DNA of 64,000 nt from Candidatus Zixiibacteriota bacterium (GTDB lineage: Bacteria; Zixibacteria; MSB-5A5; GN15; JACZUZ01), in contig JAJRPJ010000016.1 of assembly GCA_024280835.1 (NCBI GenBank), forward strand, positions 1 to 64,000, read 5' to 3'. The notes under the pieces were generated by a model, which was not told the origin of the DNA, did no database searches, and worked only from the letters and a program-made list of their open reading frames with translations. Numbering within the stretch: the stretch's first letter is position 1; every line of letters begins with the position of its first letter. The position numbers were made by a program, and so were the translations under genes. Below are positions 26,719 through 35,476 of this stretch, one piece after another.

Positions 26719-27531
26719 ATGCAAAACACGATTCCAAGCTCCAAACGCTCTTTACGACGTGGACGGGCTCTCGCTTCATTCGGCGCCGCTTTGGCGTTGA
26801 CGCTGTGTTTTACAGCGCCAGCGAACGCCGAATCAAATCTTACTATTGAACAGTCGAGTTTTGATTTCGGGTATGCTCCCCAGAAGTCTAAACTCAGTCA
26901 TATATTTTGGCTAAAATCAACAGGTAGTGAAGTGTTGAAAATATCCAAGATCGTGCCTGGCTGAGGATGCACAAAAGCGCCTCTTGAGAAAGAAACGCTA
27001 GCTGTCGGTGACAGTACTCGGTTAGAAATTATTTTCAGCACAAAGACATACCGCACCAAGACGACCAAACGGCCAAAGATTTACATCGCTGGCAGTGATT
27101 TACCTCGTTCAGTGCAAATCACAACTCATGTTATCGCCGATCCGGATTCAACTTATCCTGTCGTCTTCGCGCCTTACAAACTTGACATTTCGCAGTATGG
27201 CACTAAGAAACGGGCAAAGATTGAATTCGAGATTAATAATGTCTCCAAGAAGGATCAAGCGATTGAGTTAGTTTCCTATGACAGTCGGTTTATGACTTTG
27301 AATATTCCTAAGGTGGTCAAAGCTGGTGAGACAGTCAAAGGTAGTGTTAAGATCACTGACGCCAAAATTAGTGAATCTTTCACGAAGTCAATAACTCTGG
27401 CTTTCAAACAGTCCGGTCCAAATACAAAACCAGTTCGCTTTACTATCCCAGTGACTCGAACCGTGCGTCCTCTTTCCTCGAAGTTGGATTCTGTTATGAC
27501 TTCAACTGGAAGAGGTGGTGGGTCGAAATAA
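26719..27531 (+). CDS. DUF1573 domain exported protein, paralogue 3, predicted selenoprotein (in-frame UGA at 26962-26964)
   Basis: 270 residues if TGA codes selenocysteine 82. A signal peptide covers MQNTIPSSKRSLRRGRALAS to ANA (about residue 37). The DUF1573 domain begins FDFGYAPQKS. The family motif CGC reads U-G-C: IVPG, TGA, GCTKAPLE, aligning exactly with VITGCGCTTIPLE of paralogue 2. The downstream frame stays open for 188 codons with full family similarity, and the total length matches the paralogues (269 and 275). ATG 26719 is preceded by AGG about 8 nt upstream. A SECIS-like hairpin follows at 26976. Read conventionally, this would look like two fragments ending at 26964 and starting near 27112. 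Confidence 0.85.
26976..26999 (+). promoter_or_regulatory. Candidate bacterial SECIS hairpin of DUF1573 paralogue 3
   Basis: Lower stem AGCG (26976-26979) with CGCU (26996-26999), a symmetric 2x2 internal loop, upper stem UCUU with AAGA, and a GAGA apical loop starting 22 nt after the UGA. A G in the first two loop positions and this spacing (about 16-37 nt) are typical of bacterial SECIS elements. The stem is AU-rich and weak, so support is moderate. Confidence 0.55.
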
Positions 27532-27571
27532 GGCAAGCAGGTTTGCCAAGTTAGCAAATAGTCGACACAAG

Positions 27572-27618
27572 AAAGTCGCTTCGCCATTCTCTGTTGAATT
27601 AGCGAAGCGACTTTTTTT
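27572..27618 (+). terminator. Rho-independent terminator after the DUF1573 cluster
   Basis: A 13-bp stem, AAAGTCGCTTCGC (27572-27584) with GCGAAGCGACTTT (27602-27614), is followed by a T run. It lies 40 bases past the stop of paralogue 3, confirming that the transcript is expected to continue through the internal UGA. Confidence 0.93.
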
Positions 27619-27674
27619 GTTGCTGGTACGTCACAGAAATGCGATTAACCAAGGTCGAAGAAAATTGCGAAGCA

Positions 27675-29132
27675 TTAACCTCCGCTCTGGCGGAACAATT
27701 GATTAATCTTATCCTCAACGCCCGAATCGAATTTTTCGCCCTGCGCATTCGAATGTCTCAGACGATAATCTGAGTAGCCGTATTCATTAGCAAAGATGAA
27801 ATAGACTCCTCCCTGTATTCTGTCGTAGTTCCAACGCTCCCAACCAGAGGCTTCTGTGATATCATTTCCGATTGACGGAACTGGAACATCGATGATTTCA
27901 TCAGGGAAACCATACTGAAGTAAGACACGTCCTGGATCACGTCTCCAACCGTCATGCGTTTCTGAGGAGAAACTGTATTTATTATTGGCACGTAGATAAC
28001 GTTTTTCGACATCATCACGGAATGCTGTTTGTCCCAAGGCTGGGTTGTCGCCATTGTCTATCCAGAATTGGGCGATGTATTGTTGTTGGCCGTTGTCGGT
28101 TAGCGATTTCATAAAGTCTCGCTCGCGCGGAGTCAGAAGCCAAAAAATCATTTGTGCTCGATCCTCTAGACTTGTCCTATCATAGCTTGAAACCTCTTGG
28201 GCCAGAGCATCCTCTAGCTGGTCTGGGTTCTGGAAGTATAATTGACGTGAGCTAGTGTCAGTTATCCCAGCCCCAGGATCGGTGATAATCAGACTTAGTG
28301 TTCTTGCGCCAGTTGTTATCACATTGTGCTCTAATGTCCGAGTGTAGACAATCGAACTTCCCTGTACCTCCCAGTAGACCTCCGAGAGGATAGCTGGTGT
28401 CATTTCTCCCGCTGCACGCAATTCGACTCTGGCGCCAATGTGATATTTTCCAGCAGTATCAGGTTTGATATTATATATCTCAGCATAGATTTTGATGAGA
28501 GAATCGCTTGTCGAGTAGGCTCCAACTGGATTTGGGAACACTTTCCAACCATTTTTTATTAGTGAGTTACCAGTTGTGTCTGGCCCGACACGGGTTAACA
28601 CATGGGCCATCTCGACACCGCTTATCAGCAGTAGTTTTGAATTGGCGGTGTCGACATTAATACGAAAATAATGCGATCCAGAGCTTTTGCTGGTAACATC
28701 CTGAACGACTAGTTCGGCCGAGTATTTCCCAGGCGGAATTATCATTCGCAAACGATTGGCGATTAGCATTGAGCTGTCACTAGCAAACGGACTACGAGTC
28801 GCAAAAGCTTGGGACACCGAATCAATTGGTAGGTTTTGTTTGTCATACAAGACGACACTTGCGAAGATGCCAGCAAAATAATCTCCGCTGACAGTATCTG
28901 GCAGATATGTCAAATCATTGGCGTTTACTGAATAGGAAAACTCGACAAGTGTTGCAGGACTTAACGAAGGATTCGGGAAACCAATTGGCGCAGCCTCAAC
29001 TCTCAATTCTCCCGCTGAACTTGGCGCGACAAAACCAATAACAAGAAGCAACGCCAAGCAGGACGTTATTCTGTACTTATTCTTTATCTGCAACAATTTG
29101 ATATGCCTGTGTTTCAAGAAAACCGATTTCAT
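27675..29132 (-). CDS. GWxTD domain exported protein (first)
   Basis: 485 residues. A signal peptide is seen (hydrophobic CLALLLVIGFVAPSSA, about residues 25-40). The middle is beta-rich. The C-terminal GWxTD domain has RERDFMKSL.., AQFWIDNGD, DDVEKRYLRAN and the motif GWRRDPGRVLLQYGFPDEI, followed by WERWNYD and GYSDYRL. The diagnostic T-D is replaced by R-D. GWxTD proteins are exported and common in FCB-group bacteria, with no established function. The gene follows a second GWxTD gene by 26 bases, so they form an operon. Confidence 0.85.
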   Translation of the reverse strand: MKSVFLKHRHIKLLQIKNKYRITSCLALLLVIGFVAPSSAGELRVEAAPIGFPNPSLSPATLVEFSYSVNANDLTYLPDTVSGDYFAGIFASVVLYDKQNLPIDSVSQAFATRSPFASDSSMLIANRLRMIIPPGKYSAELVVQDVTSKSSGSHYFRINVDTANSKLLLISGVEMAHVLTRVGPDTTGNSLIKNGWKVFPNPVGAYSTSDSLIKIYAEIYNIKPDTAGKYHIGARVELRAAGEMTPAILSEVYWEVQGSSIVYTRTLEHNVITTGARTLSLIITDPGAGITDTSSRQLYFQNPDQLEDALAQEVSSYDRTSLEDRAQMIFWLLTPRERDFMKSLTDNGQQQYIAQFWIDNGDNPALGQTAFRDDVEKRYLRANNKYSFSSETHDGWRRDPGRVLLQYGFPDEIIDVPVPSIGNDITEASGWERWNYDRIQGGVYFIFANEYGYSDYRLRHSNAQGEKFDSGVEDKINQLFRQSGG

Positions 29133-29158
29133 GTGCGTATTGTTACCCTAACATAATT

Positions 29159-30676
29159 CTAACGTCTTCTGCCGTCATATGGATATTGTAAACGAAAATC
29201 TTCGTCGCCGTATTCGTCAAAGAAAACAAATCGTAATGGTTCACCTGCGGCGTTATAATAGAACCAAATCTGATAAGCCCCTACAGATGCGGAAACTGGC
29301 TGGTCATTAACTTCGTCTGGCCGACCTTGTTTTAGAAACACTCCCCCTCTGTCACTTTTCCATCCCAACCTGTGTGGTGTCGAGAAGTGGGCGTCTGCGT
29401 AGCGCACTCGCGCATAGAACACTTGAAGCGACTCGTTTTCTTTGGTCTCGGGAGTTGGGTCTCTGTCTTTCCAGAAGGCAGTCCAAGCGAAGATTCGCTC
29501 TTCGGGCGTTTTGGCGTCCTTGAGAGTTCTGCGCTCTTCTGCTGTCGCAATAAGTTCTAGTTGTCTGAAGACAGTCTCATAGTCGTGACGCACTCTACCT
29601 TCGAGTGACCAATTCACAGAGAAGGCATTCTCTCTGGTGAAACTGGGCTTCTTTCTTTTCATTTTTTTCTCGCTGGTGTAAACAGCTACTTCTATTTCAT
29701 AGGACCCAGGCGAGAAGTCTCTAAGATTTATTCTTCGCAATTCTTTTGATTGAGGTCTATCTAACATTACATGGATGCTATCGTGATAGACTAGGCCTTT
29801 TGTTTGGTGTTTGATCTTAGTGTCGACGATGACATTCAGAGCGCTGTCGGCGCCTTGGTAGATCTCAAAGTAGTACAACACTGGGCCGCCATCGGCGCCG
29901 CCCTGGAGACCTCTGTCCACTAAAGGCACAGCGACGATGTCGCCTTTGCGGAAGAATCTATCACTCTCTTTGGCTGGCTTTGATGAATATAGAAACTCTA
30001 AGCCAGAAATTTTGGGATGTTTTGAGCGAGAGAAATTTGAGAGTTTGACATTTATTTCTTTCTTGGCGGTGCGCTCATTACTGCGGTCTTCCAAATTGAC
30101 AACTACGCGATACTTGCCTGACTGCAAATCGAAATCGACCAAGTTCAAGACGAAATCAGAATACATCTTAGTACGGGCGCGACTGTTGACAATTTTTTCA
30201 CGTTTGAAAGTTTCGTAGCCAACCTGCTGATTATCCCTAAAGACACGGACAGTTAGTTTGTAACGCGCGACAAAACCTTTTTCGTGTGGGAGGAAGCTTA
30301 ATCCCGTGTTGGCAATTTTGTAATAGACTTCAAGACGAGTTAATCCTGGCGTGTCAGAGCGGAATTGAGACCAGTCCAAACTGAACCTTGGATCGGCAAT
30401 ATCCCCCTTGGGACCAAATGGCGCCAATTGACTCAAAGAAGTGCGTGGAGCTATGAGCATAACTGCCACGCTGAAGATGAAAGATAGGAGAGTAACCGAA
30501 ACTGCAAAGCTCCGCGGCTTATTGGAGCCGACGACAGCTTCATTGCGTGAAATTGCGCTCGACAGACTTTCTATGGAATCGTGTTTAATTGTGCGATGTT
30601 TTTTTTTTGTAACTTTTTGTTTTGTTACTTTCAGCCATGGAAACCTCCCTTCTTCTCTAACACCAATGTAATCCAT
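29159..30676 (-). CDS. GWxTD domain exported protein (second), with a poly-A tract in its start region
   Basis: 505 residues in the longest frame. The signal-like hydrophobic stretch is about residues 58-80. The C-terminal domain has AWTAFWKDRDPTP, FYARVRYADAHF, GWKSDRGGVFLKQGRPDEV and QIWFYY. The start is uncertain: ATG 30676 lacks a ribosome site, whereas ATG 30638 has a strong AGGGAGG 5 nt upstream but is out of frame. A run of ten A on the coding strand (30608-30599) lies between them, and one A fewer would join that start to the main frame. This could be a homopolymer sequencing error, slippage, or phase variation. Confidence 0.8.
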   Translation of the reverse strand: MDYIGVREEGRFPWLKVTKQKVTKKKHRTIKHDSIESLSSAISRNEAVVGSNKPRSFAVSVTLLSFIFSVAVMLIAPRTSLSQLAPFGPKGDIADPRFSLDWSQFRSDTPGLTRLEVYYKIANTGLSFLPHEKGFVARYKLTVRVFRDNQQVGYETFKREKIVNSRARTKMYSDFVLNLVDFDLQSGKYRVVVNLEDRSNERTAKKEINVKLSNFSRSKHPKISGLEFLYSSKPAKESDRFFRKGDIVAVPLVDRGLQGGADGGPVLYYFEIYQGADSALNVIVDTKIKHQTKGLVYHDSIHVMLDRPQSKELRRINLRDFSPGSYEIEVAVYTSEKKMKRKKPSFTRENAFSVNWSLEGRVRHDYETVFRQLELIATAEERRTLKDAKTPEERIFAWTAFWKDRDPTPETKENESLQVFYARVRYADAHFSTPHRLGWKSDRGGVFLKQGRPDEVNDQPVSASVGAYQIWFYYNAAGEPLRFVFFDEYGDEDFRLQYPYDGRRR

Positions 30677-30780
30677 CTGGTTTCAAGAGGCAATTGAAGT
30701 TTACGGCGGTAAAGCAAAACTATGCTAGCGCTTTCGTACAAATCTACGAAAAACAGGGTGGCTTGTTAGCGAGGAAAGCG

Positions 30781-32034
30781 CTATTCGTAGCGTAGAGCTT
30801 CAATTGGGTCCAAGCGGGCGGCTTTCCATGCTGGATATAATCCAGCAGTTATTCCAGTTCCGAATGAAAGGACCAAACCGATAACAACCCAAAATGGTGA
30901 GAGATAATAGGTCCAGCCAATTGCGGTAGTCAGTATCAAGCCTCCCACAGCGCCGACGATAATACCAACAATGCCGCCGATTCCTGTTAGAGTTGCGGCC
31001 TCGGTGAGGAACTGCAGTAGGATATTTGAGCGTTTGGCTCCGATAGCTTTGCGGACACCAATTTCTCGGGTGCGCTCGGTCACTGAAATTAGCATGATAT
31101 TGATGACACCGATCAGGCCTACGAGCAGCCCAACACAAGAGATGGCGAACCCAGCTATGCGGATAGTATCGGTGAAGCTCCCGACTCGGTCTTTGAAGCT
31201 GTCTTGAGTCAGGAGGCCGAAGTTATTCTCTTCGTCGGGTTTGAGATGCCGGACTCTACGGAGCGCATTGGTGACTTGTTCTTTGGCATCCTCGATCTTG
31301 TCTCTGGAGACAGCGCTTAAGAGGATGCTTACCTCTTTTGTGGCAGGATAAAGTTTTTCGAAAGTCGACAAGGGAATGAAAATAAAGTCATTCTCGCTAA
31401 TTCCAAACATGTCGTCGATTTCTTCTTGGACACCAATTACTGTAAACTTGTAACTATTGACACGTATGACTTTCCCGATGGCATCTTCTCTGGTATCAAA
31501 CAACGCATCGACAATTTCTGGACCCAACACAGTCACCATTGAACGACGCTCCATATCCATTTCATTGATGAAACGACCGAACTCCACTCCTCGATTAGTC
31601 ACAACTGCTTGCGACGGCCAAACTCCTCGGAAGTCATCTGGGTTAGTTGCGCGTTTGTTGCCATATTTGGCAACATTGTTGTACGTCCGTTTGTGCGGAG
31701 CTATAGCGGCAATGAGATCACACGACTCGGAGATTGCGTCAACTTCTCTGAAGGTGAAGTTCTTGCGGTTTTCTCCAGTTTCGCGAGCTTTCATCCTATC
31801 GGAACGTGAGGCCCACTTGGTGACATAGATGACGTTGGTGCCGATTTTATCGATTGAGGCTTCAGTGTAATTCTGAAAACCTTCGAGGATAGTATTGACT
31901 AGAATAACAGCAGCAACTCCAATTAGCACACCTAGAATGGTCATGGAACTGCGAAACTTGTTGGCCATTAGTGAGCGAACGGCCATTGAGCCGCTCTCAT
32001 ATATTTCAGAGAGTTTGTTTGTGTTTTCTTCCAT
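30781..32034 (-). CDS. MacB-like FtsX-family ABC permease (first of two in the operon order downstream)
   Basis: 417 residues. One N-terminal helix (MTILGVLIGVAAVILVNTIL, about 31-50), a large periplasmic domain, and three C-terminal helices are visible. The cytoplasmic coupling sequence [17 protein letters not shown] and the terminal [20 protein letters not shown] are classic for FtsX/MacB. It lacks its own ATPase domain and must use the LolD-like ATPase encoded upstream. It pairs with the second permease, suggesting a heterodimer. The export substrate could be a lipoprotein, a peptide or a drug. Confidence 0.9.
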   Translation of the reverse strand: MEENTNKLSEIYESGSMAVRSLMANKFRSSMTILGVLIGVAAVILVNTILEGFQNYTEASIDKIGTNVIYVTKWASRSDRMKARETGENRKNFTFREVDAISESCDLIAAIAPHKRTYNNVAKYGNKRATNPDDFRGVWPSQAVVTNRGVEFGRFINEMDMERRSMVTVLGPEIVDALFDTREDAIGKVIRVNSYKFTVIGVQEEIDDMFGISENDFIFIPLSTFEKLYPATKEVSILLSAVSRDKIEDAKEQVTNALRRVRHLKPDEENNFGLLTQDSFKDRVGSFTDTIRIAGFAISCVGLLVGLIGVINIMLISVTERTREIGVRKAIGAKRSNILLQFLTEAATLTGIGGIVGIIVGAVGGLILTTAIGWTYYLSPFWVVIGLVLSFGTGITAGLYPAWKAARLDPIEALRYE

Positions 32035-32056
32035 TTGTTGTCTCGCTATTCTCGTA

Positions 32057-33277
32057 TTATTCGTAACTCAGGGCCTGTATGGGGTCCAAACGAGCAGCCT
32101 TCATAGCTGGGTACATTCCAGAAACAATTCCTACAAAGGTTGAAATACCGACTCCCAAAATCGCAGCGAGCATTGTTGGATTCGCAGAAATATCCATTAG
32201 TTGCAGAATTACTCCACCCAGCAGACTACCAAAGGTTGCCCCCAGTATTCCTCCAACTATTGAAAGAACTAATGACTCATAGAGGAATTGTGTGCGGATG
32301 TTTGAACTGCTGGCGCCGATGGATTTGCGAACGCCGATTTCTCTGGTGCGTTCAGTCACTGAGACAAGCATGATGTTCATGATGACGATTCCACCAATCA
32401 CAATCGAAAGTGTGGGTAATAAGATGACGATAAATCTAAAGGCTTTGGTAATATTGTTGATAAAACCGAGAATTGCATCAGGCGTTAGAATTGTGAAGTC
32501 ATCTTCTTCGTCGTACTCAACATGACGGCTGGAACGCATGACAACTCTGGTTTGATCCATAGCTTCTTCAAGGCGCTCTCTTGAGACGGCTTTGATTCTG
32601 ATATTGACGCGCTCGCCTCTTTCGCCGAACTGTTTTCTCATCGTTGAAAGCGGCAGATAAGCGAATCCATCTTGAGATTGACCAAAGATTGATCCGATTT
32701 TCTTCGCAACACCAATGACAATATATTTGCGGGCGCCGATATAAATCGGTTTACCTAGAGGCTCTGTGTCGGGAAATAATTCTGCGACGACATCTAGGCC
32801 GATAAAAGCGACATTCTTGTGCAGTCGTTCGTCTTCCTCGGAGAAGTAACGTCCACTGCCAACTTCAAAGTCACTGATATCGAAGATATTTGGCGTATGC
32901 CCTTCTATATTGACTCCGCGCATAGATGTTGATTTGTATTTGAGCGTTGCCGAAGCGTAGGCCTCAGCTCCGACTTCTTCACAAGCCTCACAGCCTTCGC
33001 GAATTGGTCGAATCAGCTTGCGGGTGATAATCTTGCGACGACTTTTCTCTTCATACTCGGAGTAGCTGGTGATAATGCCAAAGCGAGTTACTTGAAAAGA
33101 GTTTTCGCCCATAGTAGCAAGGACGTTTTCCATATTGCTTTGCATGCCCTCAACAGCTGAGACGATGGCGATAACCGATGTGATACCCATCACCATCCCG
33201 AGTACAGTTAATCCAGAACGTAGTTTGTTGCCCCAAACAGCGCTCATAGCCTCTCTTAGCAAAGCCAAACCTATCAC
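32057..33277 (-). CDS. MacB-like FtsX-family ABC permease (second)
   Basis: 406 residues, paralogous to the neighbouring permease. It has an N-terminal helix ([20 protein letters not shown]), a periplasmic domain with the unusual cysteine pair [10 protein letters not shown] near residue 98, the coupling motif [17 protein letters not shown], and a terminal [19 protein letters not shown]. Its start ATG overlaps the stop of the ATPase gene by 4 bases, indicating translational coupling. It probably forms a heterodimer with the first permease. Confidence 0.9.
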   Translation of the reverse strand: MIGLALLREAMSAVWGNKLRSGLTVLGMVMGITSVIAIVSAVEGMQSNMENVLATMGENSFQVTRFGIITSYSEYEEKSRRKIITRKLIRPIREGCEACEEVGAEAYASATLKYKSTSMRGVNIEGHTPNIFDISDFEVGSGRYFSEEDERLHKNVAFIGLDVVAELFPDTEPLGKPIYIGARKYIVIGVAKKIGSIFGQSQDGFAYLPLSTMRKQFGERGERVNIRIKAVSRERLEEAMDQTRVVMRSSRHVEYDEEDDFTILTPDAILGFINNITKAFRFIVILLPTLSIVIGGIVIMNIMLVSVTERTREIGVRKSIGASSSNIRTQFLYESLVLSIVGGILGATFGSLLGGVILQLMDISANPTMLAAILGVGISTFVGIVSGMYPAMKAARLDPIQALSYE

Positions 33278-34002
33278 GCGACACGTCCTTGGCGTTTTTC
33301 TTCTTCGGTGACACGACTATCTCTAGAGACACAACCGTCAAAGATGGTAATAATTCTGTCGGCATGAGCGGCGATATCTGGCTCGTGCGTCACTAGGATA
33401 ATTGTATGGCCCTGTTCATGTAACCTTCCGAACAGGTTCATGATTTCCACGCCTGTTTTGCTATCAAGATTACCAGTCGGCTCATCGGCAAGAACGATTG
33501 ATGGGTCATTGACAAGAGCTCGTGCAACGGCGACACGTTGCCGTTGTCCTCCAGAGAGTTGGTTGGGTTGGTGCTTCATACGGTCACCAAGTTCTACCAT
33601 CTCTAGCGCTCGGACGGCTTTGTTGTGACGATCTTCTTTGGAATCACCACTGTAAATCAGTGGTAGCTCAACATTGTGCAACGCGGTTGCGCGAGAGAGA
33701 AGATTAAAAGTCTGAAAAACAAACCCAATTTCGCGGTTTCGAATTACAGCCAATTGGTCATCACTAAGGAGACTGACATCAACGCCGTTGAGCATGTATT
33801 TCCCACGTGTGGGTGTATCAAGACAACCGATGAGATTCATTAGGGTCGATTTACCCGACCCCGAAGGCCCCATGATAGCAACATACTCGCCGCGCTTGAT
33901 GGTCACAGAAACACCACGCAAGGCTTGAACTTGCTCTGTACCCATCTCATAGATTTTCCAGAGGTCATCAGTTTCAATTAAGGTGGAAGAATTCGAACTC
34001 AT
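33274..34002 (-). CDS. LolD/MacB-type ABC ATPase
   Basis: 242 residues from ATG 34002. A longer frame exists, but 34002 gives the usual length, has AGGGAG about 10 nt upstream, and lies 19 bases after the preceding stop. Motifs: Walker A GPSGSGKS (45-52), Q-loop Gln97, LSGGQ (149-153), Walker B IVLADEP (169-175) and the following GNLD. It energises the two FtsX-type permeases, with which it is coupled. In standard MacB this domain is fused to the permease; here it is separate. Confidence 0.95.
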   Translation of the reverse strand: MSSNSSTLIETDDLWKIYEMGTEQVQALRGVSVTIKRGEYVAIMGPSGSGKSTLMNLIGCLDTPTRGKYMLNGVDVSLLSDDQLAVIRNREIGFVFQTFNLLSRATALHNVELPLIYSGDSKEDRHNKAVRALEMVELGDRMKHQPNQLSGGQRQRVAVARALVNDPSIVLADEPTGNLDSKTGVEIMNLFGRLHEQGHTIILVTHEPDIAAHADRIITIFDGCVSRDSRVTEEEKRQGRVA

Positions 34003-34021
34003 ATTAGGCTGGCTCCCTGTC

Positions 34022-35392
34022 TTATTTATCGCGACGTGATTTTTTCGATTTCTTGCCACTGAGTTTATCAGCAGAGTTGTCATCAAGTTTGACAAGGTCA
34101 CCATCTTCGAGTTCGCGCAAGGTCTTGAAAGAACCAGAAATCACCGTGTCACCTTTTTGAATACCTGAAAGAGCGACAATGTTTTTCTCATCAGCGATAC
34201 CTGTCATTATCTCGATGAAGCGAGCTTTTCCGTCGCGCAAGACAAAGACACCTGTCAGTTTCTCTTTTTCCTTGAACTCATCATCATCGCTATTGCTATT
34301 GTCGTTGATGTCATCTTCGTCAGGTTCGGCGGCGTTAACGTCATCTACGAATATACCGTCCGAGCTGTCTTGTTTTGCTTCGGCTGCTAGTTCGGCGCTA
34401 TCCGCCGGAGCTTCACGCATGACAATTGAAGCGTATGGAACCAAAACTCCATCAAACTCAGTCGCGGTTGTGACATCCACCGAAGCAGACATACCTGGTC
34501 GGATTCTTGCGGTTGTCGGTTCGAAGCGGACTTTGACACGGAAGTTGATTGAGAACTCCTGTGTGCCTTGACCTTGGAGGATAGCTGAGTTACCGATTTC
34601 AACAACTTCGCCACTAAATACTGAATCACGGAAAGCGTCAACTTCAATATCAGCGCTTTGTCCGATAACAATTTTGGCGATTTCTGTTTCATCGACATCG
34701 ACTTCAACTTCAAAGACTGAGAGGTCAGAGATTGTCATCAGGGTTTTGCCTTGGGTGAATGATGTTCGCGCTTGGGCAATTTCCCCGACCTCGGCGTTTA
34801 GAAAGGTTACTACACCGTCCATCGGCGAGACTATTCTAGTTTTGGCAAGACTGTCTTTGGCTTTGTCTAAACGAGCACGCTGAGTTTTGACCTGACTTTG
34901 AATTGATTTGTAGTCTGCTTCAGATTTCTGAGTAGCGTATTTGGCGTTGGTGAAATCTGTTTCGGGAGTTAATTTGCGCTCAAAGAGTTTCTTCTGACGC
35001 TGATACTCTTCGGCGTCTTGGTCACGTCTGACACGTGCGGCTTCGGCTCTGGAAGTGATGTCATCAAGTGAATACTGCGCTTGCTGAACATCTGAGCCGA
35101 GCTGGACTCGGTCTAACTTAATTAGCAAATCACCTTTGTTGACGACGTCTCCCTCGTTGACATTGAGTCCGACAATTTCCGCGGAGACTTGTGAGGTGAT
35201 ATCAACTTTTGTCTGGGGTTGGATTCGCCCGCTGGCGGAAACTACTTCGGAAATGTCATGTATTTTTACGAGGTCAACCTGAACCTCGGTTGATGGTGGG
35301 CCACCACTGACTTTCATTGAGACTACGAGTATGGCTATCACGCCAATCACTCCCAGACCAATCAGTAGCTTTTTCTTAGATTTTGCTTTCAT
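34022..35392 (-). CDS. MacA-like periplasmic adaptor (HlyD family)
   Basis: 456 residues. One N-terminal membrane anchor ([18 protein letters not shown], about 9-26) is followed by the biotinyl-lipoyl half [19 protein letters not shown], a coiled-coil hairpin (about 100-180) and the second half-domain [13 protein letters not shown] beta-barrel domain follows. An unusual acidic low-complexity insert, rich in D, E, N and S, occupies about residues 345-385 before the membrane-proximal domain. The adaptor bridges the inner-membrane ABC permeases and the TolC protein encoded next. Confidence 0.92.
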   Translation of the reverse strand: MKAKSKKKLLIGLGVIGVIAILVVSMKVSGGPPSTEVQVDLVKIHDISEVVSASGRIQPQTKVDITSQVSAEIVGLNVNEGDVVNKGDLLIKLDRVQLGSDVQQAQYSLDDITSRAEAARVRRDQDAEEYQRQKKLFERKLTPETDFTNAKYATQKSEADYKSIQSQVKTQRARLDKAKDSLAKTRIVSPMDGVVTFLNAEVGEIAQARTSFTQGKTLMTISDLSVFEVEVDVDETEIAKIVIGQSADIEVDAFRDSVFSGEVVEIGNSAILQGQGTQEFSINFRVKVRFEPTTARIRPGMSASVDVTTATEFDGVLVPYASIVMREAPADSAELAAEAKQDSSDGIFVDDVNAAEPDEDDINDNSNSDDDEFKEKEKLTGVFVLRDGKARFIEIMTGIADEKNIVALSGIQKGDTVISGSFKTLRELEDGDLVKLDDNSADKLSGKKSKKSRRDK

Positions 35393-35476
35393 AACTGTCC
35401 TCTATTTGATTTATCATATTCTCTTAGGTACTGGCGCTGTTTAATGACACTACTCACTGGCGCTGCGCAAAAACGT

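Noticed and set aside
26962-26964. Genome-wide reassignment of UGA to Trp or Gly
   Set aside because: UGA is used as a normal stop elsewhere (for example 10708-10710, 12207-12209 and 14314-14316), and both in-frame cases sit at Cys positions, not Trp or Gly.
27001-27015. A stronger hairpin CUGUC-GGU-GACAG as SECIS for DUF1573 paralogue 3
   Set aside because: Its loop starts 43 nt after the UGA, beyond the usual 16-37 nt range. The closer GAGA-loop hairpin fits the spacing better, although the stronger hairpin may still assist.
27112-27531. Separate gene beginning at 27112 for the C-terminal half of DUF1573 paralogue 3
   Set aside because: No ribosome site, and the missing N-terminal half is present upstream in frame across the TGA. 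The split is an artefact of reading TGA as stop.
30599-30676. Calling the second GWxTD gene a frameshifted pseudogene
   Set aside because: A full-length open frame exists from ATG 30676; only the start choice is in doubt.
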